DNA of 64,000 bases from Acidobacteria bacterium AB60 (GTDB lineage Bacteria; Acidobacteriota; Terriglobia; Terriglobales; Acidobacteriaceae). The translations under genes were made by a program, and so were the position numbers. The stretch is taken from NCBI GenBank assembly GCA_008682415.1, contig VANK01000006.1, positions 124,001-188,000 on the forward strand, given 5' to 3'. The notes below the pieces were generated by a model. The model saw nothing but the letters and a program-made list of their open reading frames with translations. It made no database searches and was not told the origin of the DNA. This document shows, in pieces, positions 48,601 through 56,955 of the stretch. Numbering within the stretch: the first letter of the stretch is position 1; every line of letters begins with the position of its first letter.

Positions 48601-49826
48601 AGATCAGTGCTGGCGGGCTGGCCCTTGCCTGCGGGTGAGCCAGGCACAAAGACGATGGCATGATCGAAGAGACCCATCCCGGGCAGGTCCACCGGCACAT
48701 CCATCCGCGAGCCAGCGTTGAGAAGGGCAACGTAGGCGGGAATTCCCGCGGCCCGCAGCATCGTCACCAGCAACGTGGATTTGTCCTTGCAGTCCCCGTA
48801 CTTCTTCTGCAAGGTCTCCGCCGGTTGGTGGGGAATGATGGCGGCGCCGCCGAACTCGATGCCGGTGTAGCGCACCTCGCGGTCCACGTAGTCCAGCAGG
48901 GCGGCCTCTTTGTCCGCGATGGTGGTCTTCCCCGCGATCACCTCGTCCACCACCGACTTCACGGCCGATGTGTCCGCGCGCTCATCCACGATCTTGGAGT
49001 ATTGCGCAGCCAGATTCTGCCAGGAGACCCCGGTGGAGTAGTTGATCTGCGGGAAGCGCGTGGCCTCCGTCGGCAGAAAGCCGTCATGGGATTCGATTCC
49101 CTCCATGCGCGGCAGATCCCATACCAGCTTTACGCGGCCATCCGCCTCGGTGCGCTCTGGCTTGGTCTCAAGCAGAAGGGTGCTGGTGCGAAGCGGCAGG
49201 CTTGCCGGCGCGTCGAAGGCAAGGTGGCTGTGCTGCACCGGGATGCGCTCGCGGCCCACCGTGGTCCATCCACTGTGGCCTCCGGAGAAGAGCGGCTCCG
49301 TCTCCCGCTCGACGTACTCTTCCTCGACAACCACCCCCTGGGCGATCGCAGGAAACGGCGCATGCAGCCGCTTGCCGTCCGAGTAGATCTTGTAGTCTCC
49401 GTCGTGAGCGGGCGTTTCGTTGATATTGCTCGGATCGAGAACATGCTCGGCGTAATCCGGCGTCACCACGCGAACCCGGATCTCAGGCCGCTGCTGGTGC
49501 CAGGGCTCCCAGCCCACGGAGATGGAGTCCCAGCCCTCCGCCCCTTTTTGCGTGAGCACCTTGTACACCACATACCCGGTGTGCGTCAGGCGGCCGGCCT
49601 CGTCGAAAGAAAAGCTATCGTCGTCTTCGAGGATGGAGATGTTGGTGCCTTCCGGCGCAGAGACCGCGCTAGCCGCCTCGAACAGGTCCTTTGCCGGCAC
49701 GGAGAAGTGCGCTGTCTTCCAGAGCTCAGGGGACTGCTGGCCCAGCACGTACACCGGAGACAGGAGACAGGCTAAAAGAGAGGCATAGATAGATAAACAG
49801 CGACGGCAAGAGGCCATGTGCAGCAC
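45642..49826 (-). CDS. DUF3857-transglutaminase-TPR protein, 1394 aa
   Basis: Starts with GTG (AGGAA upstream) and a signal peptide ending VYVLGQQ. Residues about 35-250 match DUF3857; the transglutaminase core follows, with the Cys in KYGDCKDKSTLL, the His in LFDHAIVFV and the Asp in LWIDATDQYA; the DUF3858-like part continues to about 650. The rest is TPR-like helices (EAIYHLQLASVLLDAGMGEA, NLAFARFYSGDYAGACTAGQ and others). It is an envelope or periplasmic protein of unknown substrate, probably a peptidase or cross-linker. Unusually long for the family because of the TPR tail. Confidence 0.88.
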   Translation of the reverse strand: MLHMASCRRCLSIYASLLACLLSPVYVLGQQSPELWKTAHFSVPAKDLFEAASAVSAPEGTNISILEDDDSFSFDEAGRLTHTGYVVYKVLTQKGAEGWDSISVGWEPWHQQRPEIRVRVVTPDYAEHVLDPSNINETPAHDGDYKIYSDGKRLHAPFPAIAQGVVVEEEYVERETEPLFSGGHSGWTTVGRERIPVQHSHLAFDAPASLPLRTSTLLLETKPERTEADGRVKLVWDLPRMEGIESHDGFLPTEATRFPQINYSTGVSWQNLAAQYSKIVDERADTSAVKSVVDEVIAGKTTIADKEAALLDYVDREVRYTGIEFGGAAIIPHQPAETLQKKYGDCKDKSTLLVTMLRAAGIPAYVALLNAGSRMDVPVDLPGMGLFDHAIVFVPGSPAGKGQPASTDLWIDATDQYARLGQLPIADQGRMALIARPESKALARTPEFSSKDNTLFEYRTITLSDHGPASVVEKTRPTGVYESRYRSFYADRPDKDTRDNLTNYVKSQYVAEKLTTVERTDPGDLTQQFELTIACEKAKRGYTGLTDAEAAIRYEALFFRLPDELTRKEDTEKKKDAEHPKPPRTFDWQLVEPYVVDLDYKIVPPDGFVAKELPKSATLALGPAVLKQEFTAGEDGVVHARLVFDTVKRRYTIAEATELRNKVAELISGPAIILTFEPKGQRLLREGKVREALATYRGLIAQHPAEAIYHLQLASVLLDAGMGEAARAQAREAVKLDPKSAVAQKVLAQILKHDLVGRNLRPGSDLAGAAAAYRAAADLDPDDSAIRADLAILLEYDPVGRRYSRQAPLKDAVGEYEKLGQDKLTELELSNNLAFARFYSGDYAGACTAGQALNPEPKALLAACIAAQQGSKAGMAEVNRRASDENAFKETAHTAGEMLMNVRQYPLAADFLQAGASGDNAAQAVGLASLLRDAHHHEDLVFANTPQDVVKQSFLLAMDPDLTDAKLGAIASKNARLVLDAQDDDERKRTLQSGRKLNSQLARQDSFLDVTLDILAQAFDPKIEGSDETGYRIKVQVPGGANLTFFVVKENGSYKLLDSTQEPNSLALEMLDRIQAGDLHGAKVLLDWLREDSHLEGGDDPLGGPIFPRFWIKGQAADGPKMRLAAASILAGSRPTAARGVGILEEALKTASTERDKTNIRLALSLGYSLQQKFTCLLEVSTALLEQTPESRLAFLDKIQALMGLQRYDDAIAVAEERLKLLENDADAIQARARIETARGNYDVARTSLQKLVDLGRQDAELLNEDAWLALYTGHVNDKDIATGIKATQLAKDNPHVLHTLACLYAETGKTKEARDLLIRAMDQLNLDEPDDDYWYAFGRIAEQYGEREIAIADYRKLQKPKQALALPSSTYQLAQMRLKTLNAGDATDQTASK

Positions 49827-49932
49827 TGATTCCTCGAAACACTCGTAGGGGGTGACTTCAAGGTATACCCGGGTTGCGGGTTGCGCAAGAGCGCCAAAGT
49901 GTCACTCCCGGGCCGCGGAAGAGGGGCAGGGA

Positions 49933-50400
49933 TCAGGCCGATTCTGGCGCGGAACTCAGCAGCGCGCGCAGCCGGGCGACCGCCTTGGCCAGGGCCTCCC
50001 GCTCCTCCGGATCGGCCTGCAGCAGCGCTCTCTGCAGCGGACCTGTCTTCACGTGCGGCAGCTGGGTTTCAATCCAGGAGGTGACCGCCGCTGTGGGAAG
50101 CACACGGACGATCCGGCCGTCGGCACCGTCGGTGGTGCGCTGGACCATCCCTCGCGTCTCCAGCCGGTCGACGATCCCACTGACCGTGGAGTGCGCAAGC
50201 GAGACCTCCCGGCTGAGATCCCGCAGGCTTACGCCCGGATTGCCGACCACGATCCGCATTACCGCCGTCTGCGGGCCGGTGAGCTCGCCCTTGGCCACCT
50301 CCGCCTTCAGCGCCCTGCGCATGGCATGGTGGATCGCCCCCAGATCCCGTTCCATGGCGGCAGCCAGCTTCGCGGTTTGATCCACTTCGCTCTTCTCCAC
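49933..50400 (-). CDS. MarR-family regulator, 155 aa
   Basis: Winged helix with GVSLRDLSREVSLAHSTVSG, then RLETRGMVQRTTDGADGRIV, the MarR recognition helix and wing. It starts with GTG directly after the stop of the ICMT gene (TGAGTG), so the two are in one operon. MarR proteins repress nearby genes and respond to phenolic or lipophilic compounds. A palindrome at 51000, upstream of the operon, is a candidate operator. Confidence 0.92.
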   Translation of the reverse strand: MEKSEVDQTAKLAAAMERDLGAIHHAMRRALKAEVAKGELTGPQTAVMRIVVGNPGVSLRDLSREVSLAHSTVSGIVDRLETRGMVQRTTDGADGRIVRVLPTAAVTSWIETQLPHVKTGPLQRALLQADPEEREALAKAVARLRALLSSAPESA

Positions 50401-50973
50401 TCAGAACACTCCTGGGATCAGCGCTTTGACACGGCGGCGGTAAGACGGATAGGCCTCCGGAAACGTCTGCAGCATCAGGCGCTCCTCCTGGCTCATCTTG
50501 ATGGCAAGAGCCAATACGATCAACACAACTCCGAGAATACAGCGGACCTTGCCGGTGGCCAGGCCGGTGCCCACCGAGGCCATCAGAAGGCCGGAGTAGA
50601 TGGGGTGCCGCGCGAAGGCGTAGGGACCGGCGACGACCAACCTGTGGCCGGCCTTGACGGTGGCACGGCCGCTCCAGTTCCTGCCCAGCGTGACCCGGGC
50701 CCAGATCGCAACGAGACAGCCGGCGATGGTTATCACCAGGCCGGCAGCTTGTATCGGCTGATTGGCGGCAAGGAAGCGCGCCCCCAGCCAGCCATCGTCG
50801 AAGTAGCGGCTCCCCAGCAGGAAAAAGCCGAGCATCGCTACGGCCAGGTGAAAGAACCGCGCGCCGTTCGGCTGCGAGCGCACCGTTCTGCGGGCGAAGG
50901 GGAGGCCGGCGAGCCAGACCAGGCCCACGGCTGCCCAGCTGTATCCGATGGCGGATTGAATATTCGCGAACAT
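50401..50973 (-). CDS. Isoprenylcysteine methyltransferase-family membrane protein, 190 aa
   Basis: I chose the ATG at 50973, with GGAG upstream; starting at 51021 would put the palindrome inside the gene. It has four to five membrane helices and the family's C-terminal core: VVAGPYAFARHPIYSGLLMA, then EERLMLQTFPEAYPSYRRRV. ICMT-like proteins methylate small or prenyl-type substrates with SAM; in bacteria the substrate is usually unknown. It is cotranscribed with the following MarR gene. Confidence 0.85.
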   Translation of the reverse strand: MFANIQSAIGYSWAAVGLVWLAGLPFARRTVRSQPNGARFFHLAVAMLGFFLLGSRYFDDGWLGARFLAANQPIQAAGLVITIAGCLVAIWARVTLGRNWSGRATVKAGHRLVVAGPYAFARHPIYSGLLMASVGTGLATGKVRCILGVVLIVLALAIKMSQEERLMLQTFPEAYPSYRRRVKALIPGVF

Positions 50974-50999
50974 GAGTGTGCTCCAGGTTCCTTCGTTCA

Positions 51000-51023
51000 C
51001 GAAATATCGCATAAGATACATCG
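51000..51023. promoter_or_regulatory. MarR-type palindrome upstream of the ICMT-MarR operon
   Basis: CGAAATATC and GATACATCG are inverted arms with seven of nine pairs, separated by GCATAA. It lies about 27-50 bp upstream of the chosen ICMT start, a usual place for autoregulation by MarR. Confidence 0.4.
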
Positions 51024-51189
51024 TGCACGACTGATCATGCGGCGCCCTTCGCCGGTTGTCAAGAGCTAACTTCCGAGGAGAGGTGGGTCGGATGCCATGC
51101 TGCAGCCAGAGGGCGCCATTCTGCCCGGCCCGGCGGGATGATCGAGGTGCGCGAACGGGTCATCGTCTCCGCGCTACACTGGGGTGACC

Positions 51190-51777
51190 ATGGTCTTTGT
51201 CCTCGACAACTACGACTCCTTTACCTTCAACCTGGTCCAGTACCTGGGGGAGCTGGGCGCGAAGGTGGAGGTGCGCCGCAACGACGAGCTGACGGTGGAG
51301 GAGGTCGAGGCGCTGAAGCCGGAGCGGATCCTGCTGTCTCCCGGGCCGTGCACGCCCGGCGAGGCAGGCATCCTGGTGCCGCTGATCCGGCATATGGCGG
51401 GCAAGGCGCCGATCCTGGGAGTGTGCCTCGGGCACCAGGCCATCGGCGAGGCCTTTGGCGGCGACGTGGTGCGGGCCAAGCAGCTGATGCATGGCAAAAC
51501 CAGTGCGGTGGAGCACGACGGCAAGGGCGTCTTCAGCGGTCTGCCGACGCCGCTGACGTGCACGCGGTACCACTCGCTGATCGTGTCCGAAGAGACGCTG
51601 CCCAAGGACCTGGTGGTGACGGCGCGGTCCGCGGAGGCCAACGGCAAGGGCAAGGCCGCGACGGTGATCATGGGCGTGCGCCACAAGACTTTGCCCATCG
51701 AAGGGGTCCAGTTCCATCCCGAGAGCGTGCTGACCGAGGGCGGGCGGCAGATGATCCGGAATTTCCTGGAAATGTAA
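51190..51777 (+). CDS. trpG: Anthranilate synthase component II (glutamine amidotransferase), 195 aa
   Basis: Supplies ammonia from glutamine for anthranilate (or aminodeoxychorismate) synthesis. The class I amidotransferase features are all there: [33 protein letters not shown], the nucleophile in [22 protein letters not shown] and the catalytic [14 protein letters not shown]. It is a free-standing subunit of normal length. The likely partner TrpE is 6 kb away on the other strand. It could also serve as PabA, since one protein often serves both. Confidence 0.93.
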   Translation: MVFVLDNYDSFTFNLVQYLGELGAKVEVRRNDELTVEEVEALKPERILLSPGPCTPGEAGILVPLIRHMAGKAPILGVCLGHQAIGEAFGGDVVRAKQLMHGKTSAVEHDGKGVFSGLPTPLTCTRYHSLIVSEETLPKDLVVTARSAEANGKGKAATVIMGVRHKTLPIEGVQFHPESVLTEGGRQMIRNFLEM

Positions 51778-51786
51778 GAACGGACG

Positions 51787-52821
51787 ATGACCCGGAGACC
51801 GCAACAGGAACGACAGGCGGCGAGCGAAATTCTGCGTGCGGCGGGCGCGCTGCTGGCGCTGGTCCTGGGATCGGCGGCGGGAGCCCAGGAACCGCCGGCC
51901 GCGACTGCGGGGCCGATCGCCATTGTTCCGGCAGACACCACTGCAACGGTTACGGGAACGCTGCAGGTGAGCGCGGGCAAGACACTGATCACGGCCAACG
52001 GCTCGGTGACCTCGGCCGATAAGACGACCGAGGTGACGCTGCCGCGGCGCGGGATGCTGCGGATTTGCGCGGCGACGTCGGTAAAGTTCGCGTCCGATCA
52101 TAGCGTGCCGGCCGGGGAGATCCCGGGACTGATGATGGCGCTCGATCATGGAGCGATTGAGGCCGATTTCGCGACCGCCCAGAATTCGGACATCCTGATC
52201 ACCCCGGACTTCCGCATCCTGATCTCCGGACCGGGAGCCGCGCAGGTGAAGGTGCGGCTGGGGGCGCACGGCGATACGTGCGTTGACAATCCCGGGCCGA
52301 ACGCCCCGTACGTGCTGGTGAGCAGCGTGTTCGATGGGGGCGCGTATCGCGTGCAGGCGGGACAGAGGGTGATGTTCCAGCATGGGAGCCTGCAGGAGGT
52401 TGTGGACCAGGAGAAGGAACCGTGCGGCTGCCCGCCGGAGTCCAAGCCGGGGAGCAACGAGTTTCCGGTAGCGCAGAGCGCGGGGTTCGCGCCGCTACAG
52501 CCGCCGATGCCCTCGCCGGCGCCTGCACCGACGGCCCCGGCGCCTCCCCCGCAAAGCTCCCCGGCAGCCGCGCCGCCGGTAGCCGCCGCGGGCAACAGCC
52601 CGCAGGCATCGCAGGTTCCGACGGAGCCGCTGATGTATCCTCCGGCCTCCGCGGCTCCTGCCGCGCAGGCGCAGCCGGAACCGCCTCCCGCCCCTGAAGC
52701 CACTACGCCGATCGCACAGCCGTCGCCGGTGCCCACTCCGCCGCCCGGCCAGAAGCCGAACCAGCCAGGCTTCTTCCGCCGGATCGGGCGGTTCTTCAAG
52801 CGGATCTTCGGGGCGGAGTGA
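51787..52821 (+). CDS. Secreted FecR-like protein with proline-rich tail, 344 aa
   Basis: Signal peptide (AAGALLALVLGSAAGAQ) and then a beta-rich region (about 40-220) resembling a FecR-like sandwich: VTLPRRGMLRICAATSVKFA, LDHGAIEADFATAQNSDILI and TPDFRILISGPGAAQVKV. A long Pro/Ala-rich spacer leads to a strongly basic, aromatic C terminus (PGFFRRIGRFFKRIFGAE). No family is certain. The tail could bind membrane or nucleic acid. It follows trpG by 9 bp but is not functionally related. Confidence 0.65.
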   Translation: MTRRPQQERQAASEILRAAGALLALVLGSAAGAQEPPAATAGPIAIVPADTTATVTGTLQVSAGKTLITANGSVTSADKTTEVTLPRRGMLRICAATSVKFASDHSVPAGEIPGLMMALDHGAIEADFATAQNSDILITPDFRILISGPGAAQVKVRLGAHGDTCVDNPGPNAPYVLVSSVFDGGAYRVQAGQRVMFQHGSLQEVVDQEKEPCGCPPESKPGSNEFPVAQSAGFAPLQPPMPSPAPAPTAPAPPPQSSPAAAPPVAAAGNSPQASQVPTEPLMYPPASAAPAAQAQPEPPPAPEATTPIAQPSPVPTPPPGQKPNQPGFFRRIGRFFKRIFGAE

Positions 52822-52824
52822 GAG

Positions 52825-52865
52825 CCAGTGATCAGTGGTCAGTGGTCAGGGCTCAGTAGTCAGCG
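52825..52865. repeat. Heptamer array TCAGTGR, site 2
   Basis: About five or six imperfect TCAGTGG/A units between the convergent FecR-like and FNT genes. Confidence 0.8.
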
Positions 52866-52871
52866 AGGCGG

Positions 52872-53750
52872 TTAGCTGGCCTTGGCTTGCTGCTCCTGCT
52901 TGTCAGCCTCCTCGATGATCTCAGCGGTCTCCTTGCCGTAGATGGCCTGCCCGTACTCCAGGATGGTGACCAGGCCGACTCCGCCGCAGATATTGCCCGC
53001 GACGGCGGGGACGAGCCATTGCCCGTACGCCAACCAGGAGGCGTGGCCGGTGAGGACGGCGACGAGGATCTCGCAGGAGCTGGCGATGCAGTGGGCGAAG
53101 CTGCCGGCGCCGACGACGAAGGTGAGCAGCCAGATGAGGACCACGGAGCCGGTTATGGAGTGGGAGCCGGAGACCAGCCAGGCGGCGAGAGCGATCATCC
53201 AGCCGCCGATGACGCCGGACCAGAAGAGGGCGCTGGGGGGATGCGCCAGGCCCTGCACGCCGAGATGGGTGAGGGCGTCGACATAGCGTGGCTCGAGTGC
53301 GGGCGTGAGTGCGGCGAGTGCAGCAAAGGCCAGTGCCCCCAGGATGTTGAAGGGGAGGACGATGCTCCAGAGGCGGAGGGTGTTCCAGAGCTCGCGCTTC
53401 TCGGCGAGGACGAGGGCGACCGGGTAGAGCGTGTTCTCGGTGAAGAGCTGGGAGCGGCCGAGGATGACGACGATGAAGCCCAGGGGATAGAGGGCGCAGG
53501 CGAGCAGGTGCGCCGTGGGCGAGGTGCCGAGCAGGGCGACGCCGATGGCGGTTCCCAGGGCGGAGAGTCCCATGAAGGCGCCGCCCGCGAAGCCGGAGAT
53601 GGCGAGGGCGGTGTTGGTGCGCTTGAGTTCCTGGCGGGCGTTGGAGGCGACCTGCTTGTAGATGTCCTCGGCGGAGGGGCGCGCGAGGTTCTTCTGGTGG
53701 GAGTCGACGGGCTTGGGGCCGGCGGGGTTGCGGCGGAAGGGGGATCGCAT
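52872..53750 (-). CDS. Formate/nitrite transporter (FNT) family channel, 292 aa
   Basis: Six hydrophobic segments in the FNT fold, with GGAFMGLSALGTAIGVALLG, LYPLGFIVVILGRSQLFTEN, VVGAGSFAHCIASSCEILVA and VAGNICGGVGLVTILEYGQA. FNT pentamers pass formate, nitrite, hydrosulphide or similar anions. The sequence is closer to the YfdC-like branch, whose substrate is not settled. There is no formate or nitrite enzyme nearby. Both ends have charged tails (N-terminal basic, C-terminal EADKQEQQ). Confidence 0.92.
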   Translation of the reverse strand: MRSPFRRNPAGPKPVDSHQKNLARPSAEDIYKQVASNARQELKRTNTALAISGFAGGAFMGLSALGTAIGVALLGTSPTAHLLACALYPLGFIVVILGRSQLFTENTLYPVALVLAEKRELWNTLRLWSIVLPFNILGALAFAALAALTPALEPRYVDALTHLGVQGLAHPPSALFWSGVIGGWMIALAAWLVSGSHSITGSVVLIWLLTFVVGAGSFAHCIASSCEILVAVLTGHASWLAYGQWLVPAVAGNICGGVGLVTILEYGQAIYGKETAEIIEEADKQEQQAKAS

Positions 53751-54823
53751 GAGGTCTCCGTTGGGAAGATAGATGCGAGGATGCGGTGGCTGGCGAGTTC
53801 CCGAGGCGGTTAGGTCGGGAAGTTTTTCGCTTTTTCTTCACCAGTCGGGAATTATTCGAGAAACCGGTTTCGCCTTTTCGCCGCTATGCAAATCATATAA
53901 CTAATCTATTTTTCAGTAGTTTAAAAATCTACATAGGCGATGATAGGGCGAATCTACATAGGGGGAGGGGGGTACTACCCTCTCTGACCTTTGCAGCCGG
54001 GCTTGGTTGCTGCGATGGGCTGTTCCCGGGACGGGCCAGGAGCGAAGATTCATTGAAGAGAATCAGAGGGGTCCTGAAAAAGGCAACACCAAGAGCAACT
54101 GCGGATCCCTCCGCTGCGCTACGGGATGACACCTCTCTGGGGGAGCGGGCTTTTGTCATTCCGGAGGAATTTTCAGGGCGGGTCGTTCGACTGGGCTTTT
54201 GTATTCACGGTGCTTTGCGAGATCCCCGGGGTAAGGCCCGACAGCGGACGCCCTGCACGGGCTAAAGCCCTCTCCTCTACGCATTGGTTCGGCATGACTG
54301 AAGTCATGCCCTGTTACACAGCGTTGAAAAAGGCAACCACAAGAGCAACTGCGGATCCCTCCGCTGCGCTACGGGATGACACCTCTCTGGGGGAGCGGGC
54401 TTTTGTCATTCCAGAGGAATTTTCAGGGCAGGTCCTTCGGCTGCGTTGATCGACCGCTACACAGGAATGCGGGGTGGAATGATGGCAAAATCAGGCGGGA
54501 TGAACCACTCTCATGTTGTTCAGGTGCGTTTCGAGCCGCTTTATACCCATGGTTGTCTCTGATTCGAAAGTAAGGCCTAAAGACAAGCGCAGTCATGTAT
54601 GGCACCCAACAGCGTGAAAAAGGCAACAACAAGAGCAACTGCGGATCCCTCCCCCTTCGCTCTGCTCAGGGTGCGGGATGACACCTCTCTGGGGGAGCGG
54701 GCTTTTGTCATTCCGGAGGAATTTTCAGGGCAGGTCCTTTGACTGGGCTTTTGTCGTTCCGGAGAATTTTCCGGGCAGGTCCTTCGACTGCGTTGATCGC
54801 GGACGTTGCCCGTCCGGGCTGGA
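53751..54823. other. 1-kb repeat-rich intergenic region
   Basis: No gene is visible; open frames here follow the repeat sequence. It contains three direct repeat copies (listed separately) and an A/T-rich stretch at about 53880-53950 that may carry promoters for the divergent side. Confidence 0.55.
54076..54731. repeat. Three direct copies of a ~105-bp intergenic repeat
   Basis: Copies start at 54076, 54326 and 54616, each from GAAAAAGGCAAC to TTTTCAGGGC. The first two are almost identical; the third has a 12-bp longer middle. They share GGGATGACACCTCTCTGGGG and CTTTTGTCATTCC blocks. The sequences between copies differ, so they are dispersed rather than strictly tandem. Confidence 0.9.
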
Positions 54824-55237
54824 TCAGCGGGCGTGGATTGCGGCCACGTGGCTGGCGAAGCGGTCGAGAATAGCCTGCCAGCCCTGGCGCTGCTGCTCCG
54901 CGGAGTGCGTGGTTTCGGCATCGAATGTCTCGCGGACGGTGACCTCGCCGTTGCGGGGGAGGAACTCGACCCGCAGGGTGCGGCCGTCGAACTGGCTCTC
55001 GATGAGCTGGTGCTCGACGATGCGGGTGTAGGTTCCGGCGAAGTCGAAGCCCATACTGCCGTCCTTGGCCTCCATGCGGGCCGAGAAGGTTCCTCCCTCG
55101 CGGAGGTCGACGGTGGAGGCGGTGGTGTGCCAGTCGTCGGAGGGGGCATTCCACTGCTTGATGTCTTCGGGGTTGTTCCAGGCGGCCCAGACCTGCTCGA
55201 TGGGCGCGACGACGGTGGTCTCAACGGTGATCTGCAT
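54824..55237 (-). CDS. SRPBCC/AHSA1-family protein, 137 aa
   Basis: A START/Bet v1-like ligand-binding or Aha1-like fold: MQITVETTVVAPIEQVWAAW, NPEDIKQWN, EAKDGSMGFDFAGTY and WQAILDRFASHVAA. Such proteins bind small hydrophobic ligands or act with stress chaperones. It is the last gene of an operon with a DoxX-like protein and an ECF sigma factor, a combination seen in several soil bacteria. Confidence 0.9.
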   Translation of the reverse strand: MQITVETTVVAPIEQVWAAWNNPEDIKQWNAPSDDWHTTASTVDLREGGTFSARMEAKDGSMGFDFAGTYTRIVEHQLIESQFDGRTLRVEFLPRNGEVTVRETFDAETTHSAEQQRQGWQAILDRFASHVAAIHAR

Positions 55238-55295
55238 CGGTCTCTCCTGAAGTAATGCTGGTTAGGTACGTATTGTTTTGCGGGGTCGGCGGCGA

Positions 55296-55715
55296 TCAGA
55301 ACAGAAGCGCGCGGACGCGCGGGTTGCGGAGGCACAGGGAGGTCCAGACCAGGACCGCGAAGACGGCGGGAAACAGGATGCTGAATAGCGGCGCGCCGAT
55401 GCGGACCTGCGAGGCGACGGCGCCGCCGAGGTAGCCGGTGAGCAGCAGGGCGCCGAAGACGGCGGTGCGCGGAATGACGTAGAGCGCGGTGCAGATCAGC
55501 AGGGCGATGCCGATGGGAAGAATCGAGGACTCGCGGAATCCCATCTGCAGCGTGGCAGTGACGACGGGCGCGGGCTTGACGAGCTTCATGACAGCGTCAA
55601 AGAGAAAGAAGGCTCCAAGCAGGCCGCCCAGGATGCGTCCCGCCCAGAGCTGGCCTCCGGGGATGGGTTGGAGGTTAGGGATGCGGCCTGCGGCAGGTTG
55701 TGCGATGGCATTCAT
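55296..55715 (-). CDS. DoxX-like membrane protein, 139 aa
   Basis: Four membrane helices, with GRILGGLLGAFFLFDAVMKL, SILPIGIALLICTALYVIPR, TAVFGALLLTGYLGGAVASQ and PAVFAVLVWTSLCLRNPRVR, in the order of the DoxX-like family. It likely acts in redox or stress responses at the membrane; mechanism unknown. It lies between the SRPBCC gene and the sigma factor. Confidence 0.85.
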   Translation of the reverse strand: MNAIAQPAAGRIPNLQPIPGGQLWAGRILGGLLGAFFLFDAVMKLVKPAPVVTATLQMGFRESSILPIGIALLICTALYVIPRTAVFGALLLTGYLGGAVASQVRIGAPLFSILFPAVFAVLVWTSLCLRNPRVRALLF

Positions 55716-55794
55716 AGCTCATGTTCTCCTTCTGATCCAATGACCGCGGGAGGGCCGCAAAATCATCGGTCGGCGTGAAGATTTTTTCTTCGAT

Positions 55795-56754
55795 TCAGAG
55801 GGGCGGGAGTTGCGGGGGCATGCCGAAGCGGGGGAAGAGCCGGTCGACGTCAAGGAAGTTGTTGACGCCGGTGATGCGATTGTCGGCCAGTTCGAGCACG
55901 ATGAGCGCCCACGGCTTGTGGCCGCCCTCGGGACTGGGGCGGTACTGGGCGAAGGCGGGCCAGCCGCAGGCAAAGGTGGAGAGCAGGCGCGACCCGCGGC
56001 ATCCCGAGCCGAGGCCCAGCATCCACGTTTGGATCTCCCGCGGGCCCTGCAGCCAGAGCGCGTACGGAGGCATGCAGAAGGTGACCTCTTCCTTCATCAG
56101 GCCGACGAGGCTGGAGACGTCGTAGGTTTCGAAGGCGGCGACATACCGATCGAGCAGGTTTCGCTGCGAGGGGGTGAGTTCGGCCGGCTGGGCCGGGCTT
56201 TGCTTCGCGAGCGAACTGCGGGCCCGCTGCAGCGCGCTGTTGACGGAGGCGATGGAGGTGTCGAGGGTATCGGCGACCTCGGCTACCGGGCACTCCAGAA
56301 CCTCGGCCATGAGAAGAGCGGCGCGTTGTCTTGGTGGGAGCTTTTGCAGGGCGGCGACGAAGGCGAGGCGGATGCTCTGGCGGAGCGCGGCTCTCTCATG
56401 GGGACCGGCATCGGTGTCCGCGATCTCGGCATCGGGGATGGGCTCGATCCAATGAGTGGCGGGCTGCTGGGTGAGGGCTTCCAGGGGCGGCGCGCCGGAG
56501 GAAGGAGATCCTTCTTCAATGGGGCGCGCGCGACGGCCGCGGCGGTTCAGCTCATCGAGGCAGACGTTGGTGGCGATGCGGTAGAGCCAGGACTTCAGAG
56601 AGGAGCGGCCGTCGAAGCGCTCGTAGGCGCGCCAGGCGCGGATCATGGTCTCCTGCACGGCATCGTCGGCGTCGAAGGCCGAGCCCAACATGCGGTAACA
56701 GTGGCCCAGGAGCGCGGGGCGGTAGGTCTCAAATTGGAGGGTGTCGGCGCTCAC
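55795..56754 (-). CDS. ECF sigma factor with C-terminal SnoaL-like domain, 319 aa
   Basis: I chose the GTG at 56754; an earlier TTG lies at a TATACT hexamer that looks like a promoter -10. Sigma2 region: [39 protein letters not shown] and [20 protein letters not shown]. Sigma4 region: [20 protein letters not shown], then [20 protein letters not shown]. The rest (about 195-319) is a SnoaL_2-like domain that can control sigma activity, so no anti-sigma gene is needed. It probably drives its own operon. Confidence 0.92.
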   Translation of the reverse strand: MSADTLQFETYRPALLGHCYRMLGSAFDADDAVQETMIRAWRAYERFDGRSSLKSWLYRIATNVCLDELNRRGRRARPIEEGSPSSGAPPLEALTQQPATHWIEPIPDAEIADTDAGPHERAALRQSIRLAFVAALQKLPPRQRAALLMAEVLECPVAEVADTLDTSIASVNSALQRARSSLAKQSPAQPAELTPSQRNLLDRYVAAFETYDVSSLVGLMKEEVTFCMPPYALWLQGPREIQTWMLGLGSGCRGSRLLSTFACGWPAFAQYRPSPEGGHKPWALIVLELADNRITGVNNFLDVDRLFPRFGMPPQLPPL

Positions 56755-56955
56755 GCGGGGAAGAGATTCCAGAGGCAAGTATAGATGGGCCGCGGGCGGG
56801 GATGGAATTTGGGGTGTCCCACCTCGGCTTCGCGAGCTGCTCTTAAGGCGGGTTGCGGCGGGGCGGGTTGCGGCGGAGCGGTTTGCTGGGAACGACGCTC
56901 TTGGAGATTGCGTAGAGCGGGTAGCGGCTTCCTATTCCAGTTGCCCGGAGATTGC

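Noticed and set aside
46881-48638. 585-residue plus-strand frame opposite the DUF3857 protein
   Set aside because: Antisense shadow of a coding region with a complete catalytic triad on the other strand.
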